Part shown: in pieces, positions 1 to 5,681 of the stretch
Position numbering within the stretch: position 1 is the first letter of the stretch
Layout: each line of letters starts with the position of its first letter
Source of the DNA: Alphaproteobacteria bacterium UBA7488
Lineage (GTDB): Bacteria > Pseudomonadota > Alphaproteobacteria > CAAHEQ01 > UBA3637
NCBI GenBank assembly: GCA_002477185.1
Contig: DLOI01000026.1
Location: forward strand, 1,387 to 9,753
Length of the DNA stretch: 8,367 bases
Direction of reading: 5' to 3'
Notes under the pieces: model-generated
Told to the model about the DNA's origin: nothing
The model's input: the letters and a program-made list of their open reading frames with translations, nothing else
Databases searched by the model: none
Program-made: the position numbers and the translations under genes

Positions 1-481
1 CCATTAATTGCCATATTAAAAAGGGTTCAAATATTTCATATACCGCCGATAGCGTTATTAACCGTTCATACAATCCGGGATAACTTTGCGGAGATAATAA
101 CATTAAAAATAACCAATAGCATAAGGTTATTAGTATCCATTCCGGCAACGCTCCGAAACGGCGCCCTTGCCAGATTTCTTTCCGTAAGAAATATAAAGGA
201 ACAACCATAATAAGAGATAATATAAAAAATATCCATTGGATGATTATAACTTCCGATATACACCTATACTCACTATGAGCTATCGCATTGAAATAGTACA
301 TTTCATCAGATATTATCATGCAGTCGCCGGGTTCAGGATATGAAGTCGTATGACCTTCATATCCTAAACCGCTGCAACTGCTCATAAAGAATAATATTAC
401 ATATGCCCAAACATAAAAGAAAAATTTCGGATGTTTTATAAAAGATTTATTTTCTGTTTCTTTCATTTCTTCATAATTCAT
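1..481 (-). CDS. Small integral membrane protein, partial (runs off left edge)
   Basis: The reading frame stays open from about 577 to the window edge, so the C-terminus is missing. At least 160 residues are visible from ATG 481. ATG 466 is an alternative; neither has a good Shine-Dalgarno site. The frame upstream (back to the stop of the next gene at 580) also looks protein-like, so the true start could be an earlier TTG. From ATG 481 the protein has a short polar N-terminus (MNYEEMKETENKS), a first hydrophobic helix ending in MSSCSG (a poor lipobox), an external-looking loop with several Cys and acidic residues, then at least two more membrane helices (IIIQWIFFILSLIMVVPLY and WILITLCYWLFLMLL). 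I recognise no family. It is the last visible member of a run of small membrane-protein genes on this strand and, like them, could be an immunity protein; that is inference. Confidence 0.6.
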   Translation of the reverse strand, partial: MNYEEMKETENKSFIKHPKFFFYVWAYVILFFMSSCSGLGYEGHTTSYPEPGDCMIISDEMYYFNAIAHSEYRCISEVIIIQWIFFILSLIMVVPLYFLRKEIWQGRRFGALPEWILITLCYWLFLMLLSPQSYPGLYERLITLSAVYEIFEPFLIWQLM

Positions 482-542
482 ACTTTGATACTGTCCATTT
501 GCATAATCTTCTATTTTAATGAATCTTTGAACTAATAAGTAC

Positions 543-570
543 TTTATAATATTTTTAGACAAATTGTCAA
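543..570 (-). promoter_or_regulatory. Sigma70-type promoter for the leftmost gene
   Basis: On the minus strand, TTGACA (570-565) is followed after 16 bases by TATAAA (548-543). The -35 is a perfect match and the -10 matches five of six. The predicted transcript start is near 536, giving a 5' leader of about 55-70 nt before ATG 481 or 466. The promoter begins only 7 bases after the stop codon of the upstream gene, so the leftmost gene can be expressed independently of the operon. Confidence 0.6.
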
Positions 571-577
571 ATAAATT

Positions 578-1054
578 TTATTTTCTTTTGAAAAAAATAC
601 TTAAAATTTGGAACAAAATAAAAGGTGCAAATAATAAGAAAGAACCAACAAGACCACCCATAGTTATTTTAAATGAAACGATATTTAATTCTATCAATCG
701 CAAAAGCAAAAATACAAAATAAATAATCCATAATAAAAACCAAATATATAATGAAAAATGGCTTTTTGCAGATAAAATTTTGCCTTTAAGATATAAAAGA
801 AAAACAAAAATGATAAAAAAATACAGAAAAATCGGCAAGTAGAAACTTAAAGCCCCCTCAACGGTTAAAAGACACGTTTGTTTTTCCCAAAAATTGTTAA
901 ATATAAAAGAATATTCCGAATAGCGGCATGTATCTTCACTGCTGTTAGGTGCAAACATTCCTTGAGTATTTAAAAACAAATAAAAATATACACAGGGCAA
1001 TGCATATAAAAAGAGGTATATTAAAAAGAATATTGTTTTTTTAATTTTTATCAT
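578..1054 (-). CDS. Four-helix small membrane protein, candidate immunity protein
   Basis: This 158-residue protein starts at ATG 1054 with a GAGG 11 bases upstream (1069-1066). It has about four hydrophobic helices: residues 8-28, about 68-90, about 100-120 and about 130-153. An external-looking loop of about 40 residues after the first helix contains Cys residues (DTCRYSEY, KQTCLL). The C-terminus is basic (FFKRK). I recognise no family. It lies 30 bases downstream of an orphan fragment that resembles the C-terminus of a larger protein. That arrangement is typical of displaced toxin tails kept beside their cognate immunity gene in polymorphic toxin loci, so an immunity role is a reasonable but unproven guess. 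The gene is strongly AT-rich, like its neighbours. Alternatives such as a holin-like or unrelated membrane protein cannot be excluded. Confidence 0.7.
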   Translation of the reverse strand: MIKIKKTIFFLIYLFLYALPCVYFYLFLNTQGMFAPNSSEDTCRYSEYSFIFNNFWEKQTCLLTVEGALSFYLPIFLYFFIIFVFLLYLKGKILSAKSHFSLYIWFLLWIIYFVFLLLRLIELNIVSFKITMGGLVGSFLLFAPFILFQILSIFFKRK

Positions 1055-1084
1055 AGTTTAATATACCTCACTTTTATTCAAGAA

Positions 1085-1393
1085 TCAATATTTTTCTATA
1101 ACCTTACCAAATTCGTCCCAGGACTTAGCATCTTTAAAATCACCTTGAATAATTCTTTTATATGCAGTACGGGGATTATTTCGTAGAAAATTTGCAAAAT
1201 TTTCTTTTTGTATTAATTCTATATTTTCCCACGGTTTTTCCTTATAATATCTTCCTACCCTAGCACCAACATCCGAAACAGAATCTTTCATCATGCCATT
1301 CCACAATGTCCCAATCTTCTCAGGCGTTGGGTTTTCTATCGATTCCGATATCCGTTTTATTAATTTAACGCCCGCTTCTATATTTTGAGATTT
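1085..1393 (-). pseudogene. Orphan C-terminal protein fragment without a proper start (possible displaced toxin tail)
   Basis: The frame is open from just after a stop at 1441-1439 down to the stop at 1085-1087 (117 codons before the stop), but no in-frame ATG or GTG precedes the internal Met pair. The first possible start is a TTG at 1306, which lacks a Shine-Dalgarno site. Protein-like sequence clearly continues upstream of that TTG (SQNIEAGVKLIKRISESIEN, then PTPEKIGT), so 1306 is probably not a natural N-terminus. The upstream frame runs through a terminator hairpin. The visible part is soluble, basic and helical, with the tail WDEFGKVIEKY and no membrane segment. This is what a C-terminal domain cut from a larger protein looks like. 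A membrane-protein gene follows 30 bases downstream, as an immunity gene would. I do not recognise the domain, so toxin identity is inferred from context. It may also be a short real gene starting at TTG 1306. Confidence 0.55.
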
Positions 1394-1395
1394 TA

Positions 1396-1429
1396 AAAAA
1401 GTGTGGTAATTAAAATTACCACACTTTTT
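1396..1429 (-). terminator. Strong hairpin terminator closing the membrane-protein operon
   Basis: A perfect 15-bp inverted repeat (AAAAAGTGTGGTAAT / ATTACCACACTTTTT) with a 4-base loop has T-runs on both strands, so it can act in either direction. It lies 30 bases after the stop of the gene at 1743-1459. Its core GTGTGGTAA / TTACCACAC recurs at 2853-2883. Confidence 0.85.
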
Positions 1430-1458
1430 ACCATCATTTTAAAATCTTAAATACATTC

Positions 1459-1743
1459 CTACAAAAAAGTATTTGCCTTATTCACTAAAACAGCATATAT
1501 GTTTTTTTGCATCCCATTGTCCAAGCCCTTTACAAGTGTACTCGGATACGACACATCCCTCTTGCCAACACAGTATTTAAACCTGTATCCTTCATGGCAA
1601 CAACCCGTTTCAAGGCACACCATTTCTTCGGCGTCTATTGAATAGATTTTAAATAATATTTTTTCTAATAATTGTAGACTCAAACCTATCAAAACGATAA
1701 TCAAAAAAATCCATATAACTGTTTTTATTATCTTTATTATCAT
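1459..1743 (-). CDS. Single-helix membrane protein with Cys-rich exported domain
   Basis: I place the start at ATG 1743 (94 residues). A longer TTG start at 1767 would overlap the upstream gene, whose stop lies 8 bases before this ATG. One N-terminal hydrophobic helix (about residues 7-28) is followed by a soluble domain of about 65 residues with the cluster CLETGCCHEGYRFKYC, which suggests disulfides or metal binding outside the cytoplasm. The tight spacing indicates translation coupled to the upstream gene. It is the last gene before the terminator at 1396-1429. I recognise no family. Its position in a set of small membrane genes behind a cell-wall-acting toxin makes a periplasmic protective role plausible, and this single-helix anchored form would suit a periplasmic inhibitor better than its multi-helix neighbours do. 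That is inference. Confidence 0.65.
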   Translation of the reverse strand: MIIKIIKTVIWIFLIIVLIGLSLQLLEKILFKIYSIDAEEMVCLETGCCHEGYRFKYCVGKRDVSYPSTLVKGLDNGMQKNIYAVLVNKANTFL

Positions 1744-1751
1744 AATATTCT

Positions 1752-2129
1752 CTACAAATAATACCAAAGGGCTTTGTCAATATGTGCGATATTCAATGCA
1801 TAAGAAATATACCTAGATACAAAACCTACCATAAAAAGCCAAAAAAATCCATATAACATACTGATGCCAATGAGTACTCTTTTTTGTTTCAGATTAATTT
1901 TTTGAATAAAAAACTTTTTAAAATATTTTATAAAAATAAAACTATATCCGATAACAAATCCTAAGTTCATAACTGTATAAATATATATATTTATATCTGG
2001 CGGTTTTCCGCCCGAATACAAATCACCCGGGATTATTTGGTTTGAAAATATGGCAATTTCACTCAAATAAAATAAGCCCCATCCGATTAAAAATAAGATA
2101 TTAAAAAAAACGTGCTGAATTTTTTGCAT
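1752..2129 (-). CDS. Small membrane protein, paralogue of the gene at 2836-2498
   Basis: This 125-residue protein starts at ATG 2129, with AAGGA about 10 bases upstream overlapping the end of the preceding gene. It has three to four hydrophobic helices. Residues 16-22 read GWGLFYL, residues 62-71 YSFIFIKYFK and residues 80-83 LKQK. The same three blocks occur at nearly the same positions in the protein encoded at 2836-2498, so the two genes are paralogues that have diverged strongly in the loop between helices 1 and 2 and at the C-terminus. Conserved helices with divergent loops fit immunity proteins specialised to different partners, but the function is not known. The stop is 8 bases before the next start, so the genes are co-transcribed. 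Confidence 0.7.
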   Translation of the reverse strand: MQKIQHVFFNILFLIGWGLFYLSEIAIFSNQIIPGDLYSGGKPPDINIYIYTVMNLGFVIGYSFIFIKYFKKFFIQKINLKQKRVLIGISMLYGFFWLFMVGFVSRYISYALNIAHIDKALWYYL

Positions 2130-2145
2130 AAATAAATTTTCCTTT

Positions 2146-2460
2146 TTATAAAATGATAATCCTAAAAACTAATTCGATAAAGGGGAAAGAAATAAATAAC
2201 AGGCTTAAGCAAAAATTTTTTTTAAAAAAATAAAATCCTAATAAAAACGAAATAGCAATCAAAAGCATTTCAAATGCAAAACACACAATAAAATTTATAT
2301 TATTCAACCAACACCAATTTATACATTCTGTCCCAATCCTTGGATAATCTGTATTGAAAAAAACATACACATTTATAAAATCATCCGTTATTATTCCGGC
2401 ATAGAATAAATTCAGTGTGATAAAAAAAACAAAAATGATATATTTTAAAATATTACACAT
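2146..2460 (-). CDS. Small three-helix membrane protein
   Basis: This 104-residue protein starts at ATG 2460 with only a weak ribosome site (a GAG about 8 bases upstream). Hydrophobic helices are at about residues 5-24, 55-78 and 83-103. The loop after helix 1 (about 30 residues) carries two Cys and several Trp (TECINWCWL), so it could be disulfide-bonded outside the cytoplasm. I recognise no family. It sits between the two paralogous membrane genes, 37 bases from the upstream one and 16 bases from the downstream one, and is therefore part of the same transcript. It does not share the GWGLFYL block, so it is not obviously a third copy. Confidence 0.65.
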   Translation of the reverse strand: MCNILKYIIFVFFITLNLFYAGIITDDFINVYVFFNTDYPRIGTECINWCWLNNINFIVCFAFEMLLIAISFLLGFYFFKKNFCLSLLFISFPFIELVFRIIIL

Positions 2461-2497
2461 ATGTCATCTCAATCCAAATTCGAATCCCTCAATAAAT

Positions 2498-2836
2498 TTA
2501 TATTTTGAATTTTACCAAAACGATAACTACAAGTGTGAGTATTAAAATAAAAACAATGGCCGCGATACAACTGCGCGCTATAATCATTCCTTTTTGTTTT
2601 AAATGAACTTGTTTGCCAAAGAAAATCTTAAAATATTTTACAAATATAAATGAATAACAAATTAACAAAATAAAGTTTACAAACGAATAAATTAAATTAT
2701 AGGAAAATGAATACGTTTCGGCAATTTTATTAAAATCAAAAAAAAGTTGAAAAATTAAACCAAGTTCGAATAAGTAAAATAACCCCCATCCGAATATAAA
2801 AAATACATTATAAAAATATATTTTCAATTTATGCAT
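2498..2836 (-). CDS. Small membrane protein directly after the toxin gene, candidate immunity protein
   Basis: The start is ATG 2836, preceded by GGAGA (2849-2845) at 8 bases. A TTG further upstream at 2851 overlaps this ribosome site and is not used in my reading. The product has 112 residues with hydrophobic helices at about 9-33, 47-68 and 89-110. GWGLFYL at residues 16-22, YSFIFVKYFK at 61-70 and LKQK at 79-82 match the protein encoded at 2129-1752. It is the first gene downstream of the Tlde1-like toxin, separated by 61 bases holding a hairpin. Known toxin/immunity pairs use this order, so it is the prime candidate for the toxin's immunity protein. Known Tlde1 immunity proteins act in the periplasm, so an all-membrane protein would be a different type. 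That link is inference. Confidence 0.72.
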   Translation of the reverse strand: MHKLKIYFYNVFFIFGWGLFYLFELGLIFQLFFDFNKIAETYSFSYNLIYSFVNFILLICYSFIFVKYFKIFFGKQVHLKQKGMIIARSCIAAIVFILILTLVVIVLVKFKI

Positions 2837-2850
2837 CTTTGAATTCTCCA

Positions 2851-2885
2851 AAGTGTGGTAAAATAAAATTTACCTTACCACACCT
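2851..2885 (-). repeat. GTGTGGTAA hairpin between toxin and first membrane gene
   Basis: The inverted repeat GTGTGGTAA (2853-2861) / TTACCACAC (2875-2883) has a 13-base centre and is flanked by AA and CTT. The same core forms the terminator at 1396-1429. On the minus strand no long T-run follows; the ribosome site of the next gene follows instead. It may therefore work as a partial terminator, processing site or stabiliser that lets the downstream gene be expressed differently from the toxin. Confidence 0.6.
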
Positions 2886-2897
2886 TTTGTTAAATTC

Positions 2898-4160
2898 CTA
2901 GTATTTTACGTGGACAATCATATCTTTTCCATTATTTAGAAACCAAAAAGCAAATATTCCCATTTGATTAATCAAATCAATACACCCTGCGGATCCGGAT
3001 TTTGTTCTTCCGTGTATAGAAAAATTATTGCGCCCCATTGTATCTGTATCATTCCCTGGTTCTAACCATACTCTTTGTGAACCCCAACTTTCAATACTCC
3101 CCGGCCAAGTACCAACGCCAAAAATACCTTTTAATTTTTGTGATGGTGATATCCTGTGCCATTCTTGGTAGTTTCCCTGTCTTGCCATATAGGACCCCTG
3201 CGGAATAGGTCCCTTATTCTTCAAACCTTGACTTTTAGGTGATTGATATCCAGGTCGACCTGATACACCAGCCCATTCTTTCGTTTTTAAACCATTTTCA
3301 TAAAGCGCCAATGATTTTCCGTTAAATATTAACGTCTGACTAGGAACTGCCGTTGACGGTTCGCTAAATAATGAACTACTAAACGCATCTTTAGCGGCTT
3401 CAACAGCTCCCCCAGGATACGAATCTAATCTAGAATTTATTTTTTCAATAAACAATGATTCCGGCTGTACGCTACCCGTAGATGGCATTCCAATGGCTTG
3501 TTGGAAATTTGAAATTGATCTGCTCAATTCGTTATCGAAATAAGGAGTCATGCTCGAATTTTTCGGTGGGGTATAATAACCCAAGACCGCCAATGCGCCT
3601 TTAATTTTTACAACATCATCCATATTCGCATATTTTGAACTGACCGGTTCCGAAATAGCGATATTATTTGATATGTCTTTAACGGGAAGTGACACATTTT
3701 CAAGATTATGATTAATCGGATAAGTTGTTTGCGATTGCAACGCGTTTGCCAACTCAGCTTGGCCTTCGTCCGAAGCCAAAAACTCGGCGGCGCGTTCTTT
3801 AAAATCTAACATATCGGGCGTTATGCCGAATTGACCTATCCAATCGGTAAATACTTGGAAAAACGGCGAATTCACAAGCGCATTGATGGCTTGCAAATAA
3901 CCCAAAGTATCACCGTCTTTTATTGCCCAAAATAATTGTAAAAGTGCTATCAACGAATCGGACAACATATTGCCTTTTTGCTTGGAATTTCGGCTGTTTC
4001 TTTCACGTTCATATACTTTATCATCCGAATCCGACGGATAAAAATCCATGTAATCATGGTAATTATGTCGACCGCACCGTCGATCATAAGCAGCCACTTT
4101 ATGTCCTTCGCGCATATGTTCTTTCACTCGGACAATACCATTGCATTTTTTGTTGATCAT
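2898..4160 (-). CDS. Candidate secreted toxin with PG-binding-like and DUF2778/Tlde1-type L,D-transpeptidase-fold domains
   Basis: This 420-residue protein starts at ATG 4160 with AAGGAG (4173-4168) 7 bases upstream. Residues 1-60 are basic and Cys/His-rich (VRVKEHMREGHKV, RRCGRHNYH), with no signal peptide or membrane helix. Residues about 64-145 are helical and unrecognised. Residues about 178-245 resemble a PG_binding_1 module (IKGALAVLGYY, SRSISNFQQAIGMPSTGSV). Residues about 275-420 form a DUF2778/Tlde1-like domain: LALYENG, NKGPIPQGSY, and the active-site motif SIHGRTKSGSAGCIDL with His383 and Cys393. Tlde1 family enzymes are antibacterial type VI effectors that cut or modify peptidoglycan stem peptides in the target periplasm. 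Here a cell-wall-acting antibacterial role is likely, while the delivery system is unknown because no secretion marker is visible. A run of small membrane-protein genes follows as possible immunity genes. A housekeeping L,D-transpeptidase or phage lytic enzyme is possible but fits the context less well. The gene is clearly more GC-rich than the genes behind it. Confidence 0.8.
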   Translation of the reverse strand: MINKKCNGIVRVKEHMREGHKVAAYDRRCGRHNYHDYMDFYPSDSDDKVYERERNSRNSKQKGNMLSDSLIALLQLFWAIKDGDTLGYLQAINALVNSPFFQVFTDWIGQFGITPDMLDFKERAAEFLASDEGQAELANALQSQTTYPINHNLENVSLPVKDISNNIAISEPVSSKYANMDDVVKIKGALAVLGYYTPPKNSSMTPYFDNELSRSISNFQQAIGMPSTGSVQPESLFIEKINSRLDSYPGGAVEAAKDAFSSSLFSEPSTAVPSQTLIFNGKSLALYENGLKTKEWAGVSGRPGYQSPKSQGLKNKGPIPQGSYMARQGNYQEWHRISPSQKLKGIFGVGTWPGSIESWGSQRVWLEPGNDTDTMGRNNFSIHGRTKSGSAGCIDLINQMGIFAFWFLNNGKDMIVHVKY

Positions 4161-4171
4161 AAAAATACTCC

Positions 4172-4206
4172 TTAATTATAATTAAATAAAACCGCCGAAA
4201 GTCGGC
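4172..4206 (-). promoter_or_regulatory. Structured leader of the toxin gene
   Basis: Just upstream of the toxin start, a GCCGA / TCGGC hairpin (4194-4206) is followed on the minus strand by GGTTTTATTT and then the 14-bp palindrome TTAATTATAATTAA (4185-4172), which runs into the ribosome site. The hairpin plus a short T-run could be a weak attenuator limiting toxin expression. I see no convincing -35/-10 pair for the toxin. Confidence 0.35.
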
Positions 4207-4241
4207 AGCATACGAAAAATGAACCACTTACATAAATGTAC

Positions 4242-4260
4242 AAAGCGCTTTCACATGTGA
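4242..4260. promoter_or_regulatory. Two abutting perfect palindromes, possible operator
   Basis: AAAGCGCTTT (4242-4251) and TCACATGTGA (4251-4260) are perfect 10-bp palindromes sharing one base, in the intergenic region between divergent genes. The first has the CG-centred form typical of LacI/GalR-family operators. No regulator gene is visible in the window, so the assignment is tentative. Confidence 0.35.
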
Positions 4261-4343
4261 CTGATTTTTTAAATTTTAAAATATGAACGGGTATGATTCG
4301 CCGTGTTGATTACCGTGACCAAAACACCCCTAAAGGAATAAAT

Positions 4344-4369
4344 AAAAAACGGGGATACACAACCCCCGT
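4344..4369 (-). terminator. Intrinsic terminator on the minus strand
   Basis: On the minus strand a GC-rich stem ACGGGG / CCCCGT (plus-strand arms 4364-4369 and 4349-4354, 9-base loop) is followed by TTTTTTATTTATT. No minus-strand protein gene lies directly upstream of it, since the permease at 4494-5681 is on the plus strand. It may end a short RNA made from 4370-4480 or block antisense transcripts from entering the toxin gene. Confidence 0.65.
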
Positions 4370-4371
4370 CA

Positions 4372-4445
4372 GCTATTAATGTAATAGCATAATTTACTCG
4401 AAAAGTCGAGGAAAATTTTCCTAAAAAGATTACAGATTAATCTTT
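4372..4445 (-). other. Dense run of perfect inverted repeats, possible structured RNA
   Basis: Four further perfect inverted repeats follow one another here: GCTATTA/TAATAGC (4372-4388, 3-base loop), CTCGA/TCGAG (4397-4410, 4-base loop), the palindrome AGGAAAATTTTCCT (4409-4422), and AAAGATTA/TAATCTTT (4425-4445, 5-base loop). Read on the minus strand they lead directly into the terminator at 4369-4344, as a small RNA of about 100 nt would. Read on the plus strand they lie upstream of the permease promoter. I see no good minus-strand promoter (TTACGA, 17 bases, TATTTT is weak), so this is a candidate only. Confidence 0.35.
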
Positions 4446-4472
4446 GCCGAACTTAAACCTTGAAAATATAAA
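4444..4472 (+). promoter_or_regulatory. Promoter of the permease gene
   Basis: TTGCCG (4444-4449) and TATAAA (4467-4472) are separated by 17 bases. The predicted transcript start near 4479 lies only about 15 bases before ATG 4494, which fits the absence of a good Shine-Dalgarno site there. Confidence 0.5.
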
Positions 4473-4493
4473 AATGCGCCCTATATCGTAAGT

Positions 4494-5681
4494 ATGGAAA
4501 ACACAAAACAAGAACAGTTAGGCTTATGGCAAGTTGTATCGCTCGGAATTGGGTCGATTGTCGGAGCGGGAATTTTTGCCCTGCTCGGCCAAGTTTTGCA
4601 AGAAACGGGCATTATGACGTATTATTCATTTGCCGTTTCGGGAATTATAGCTTTGTTTTGCGGGTATGCGTATATCAAATTAGCCGGAGCCTTCCCATCT
4701 CAGGGGGGCATTACGGTTTATTTCCAACATGCTTTCCCCAATAAATGGATTTCGGGCACATTGACGTTAATTTATGTGTTTACGACATTAATTTCTGCCG
4801 GTACGATGGCAAAATCATTCGGCTTTTACATGGATAGTCTTTTGGGGCATTTACCATATTTATCCGTGAATGTATGGGCTGCCGGCTTATTGATTTTATT
4901 GGGTTTATTCAATATGATGAAAGCCAATGACGTCGGCAATGCTGAAGCATTGATGGTTGCCTTTAAAGTTGGGATTTTGACCATTTTGATTGTCGCGGGC
5001 ATTGTGGAATTTAAATCTTACACGCCGGCTTTTACAACACAACCAAGTACTTCAGCCTTCTTTCGCAGCATCGGAATAACCTTTTTTGCATTTGCGGGAT
5101 TTGGGGTGATTACGAATGCAACAGCGTATGTTAAAAATAAAGAACATACTATTCGTCTGGCTATGTATTTGACGATTTTGCTTGTGATGGCACTGTATAT
5201 CGGATTGGCATTTGTTGTCATTAATTATATTTCGCCGACAGTGTTTGCGCAAAACGTTAACGTTGCCGTCGCTGTTGTAGCCAAACAACTGTTGGGTGAT
5301 TTTGGCTCGTTATTAATTTATGCCGCAGCTGTTTTAGCTTTCTTTACGGGTGTCAGCGCCAGCTATTTTGCCGTTTTTCGCATTACAAAATCTTTGGCTG
5401 ATCAAAATATTTTACCGGGAATATATCGCAAAAAATTGTTCGGACGCGGCACATACGGAAATGGATTAAGCGTTTTATTATTGACGATTATCACGGTTCT
5501 TTTTGGTTTCGACGACATTGTCAACTTGTCCAGTGTTGCCTATCTGGTCAGTTATTTAGGTGTGTTTGTCGCCAGTTTTATCTTGCGCAAACAAACACAT
5601 GCCAAATTTATTCCAATCGGTATAGGTTTTGTTTTAATGACGTTATTGCTTATTGGATTTGTAAATAGCGTTTATCTATGA
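4494..5681 (+). CDS. APC-superfamily amino acid permease
   Basis: This 395-residue inner-membrane transporter probably moves amino acids or related amines by proton- or exchange-coupled transport. Helix 1 carries the APC signature GIGSIVGAGIFALLG (about residues 18-32), where the unwound G-x-G segment binds the substrate backbone in this superfamily. About 11 hydrophobic helices can be counted, including FFRSIGITFFAFAGFGVITN (helix 6 region, about 190-209), which holds the FAFAGF motif of the substrate site. The family usually has 12 helices and 430-480 residues, so this is a short member. It has an intact start and its C-terminus ends inside the last helix. The substrate cannot be read from the sequence. 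The gene stands alone on the plus strand, diverges from the toxin gene, and its stop overlaps the end of the broken gene on the other strand. No clear terminator follows. Confidence 0.88.
   Translation: MENTKQEQLGLWQVVSLGIGSIVGAGIFALLGQVLQETGIMTYYSFAVSGIIALFCGYAYIKLAGAFPSQGGITVYFQHAFPNKWISGTLTLIYVFTTLISAGTMAKSFGFYMDSLLGHLPYLSVNVWAAGLLILLGLFNMMKANDVGNAEALMVAFKVGILTILIVAGIVEFKSYTPAFTTQPSTSAFFRSIGITFFAFAGFGVITNATAYVKNKEHTIRLAMYLTILLVMALYIGLAFVVINYISPTVFAQNVNVAVAVVAKQLLGDFGSLLIYAAAVLAFFTGVSASYFAVFRITKSLADQNILPGIYRKKLFGRGTYGNGLSVLLLTIITVLFGFDDIVNLSSVAYLVSYLGVFVASFILRKQTHAKFIPIGIGFVLMTLLLIGFVNSVYL

Noticed and set aside
66..263. 65-codon minus-strand frame
   Set aside because: It lies in another frame inside the longer open frame 481-1, which has a better start, membrane segments and promoter.
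578..4160. Reading the left block as a phage lysis cassette (endolysin plus holins)
   Set aside because: The enzyme has an L,D-transpeptidase-fold domain not typical of endolysins, there are too many membrane genes, and an orphan fragment is included; a toxin/immunity reading explains more, though this is not excluded.
3923..4175. Two plus-strand frames opposite the toxin N-terminus
   Set aside because: They are antisense to a strongly supported gene and have no ribosome site or recognisable protein features.
4526..4744. Plus-strand frame inside the permease
   Set aside because: It overlaps a well-supported transporter in another frame and its composition is unlike a real protein.
5018..5288. 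Minus-strand frames opposite the permease
   Set aside because: They are shadows of the transporter coding sequence with no initiation signals.
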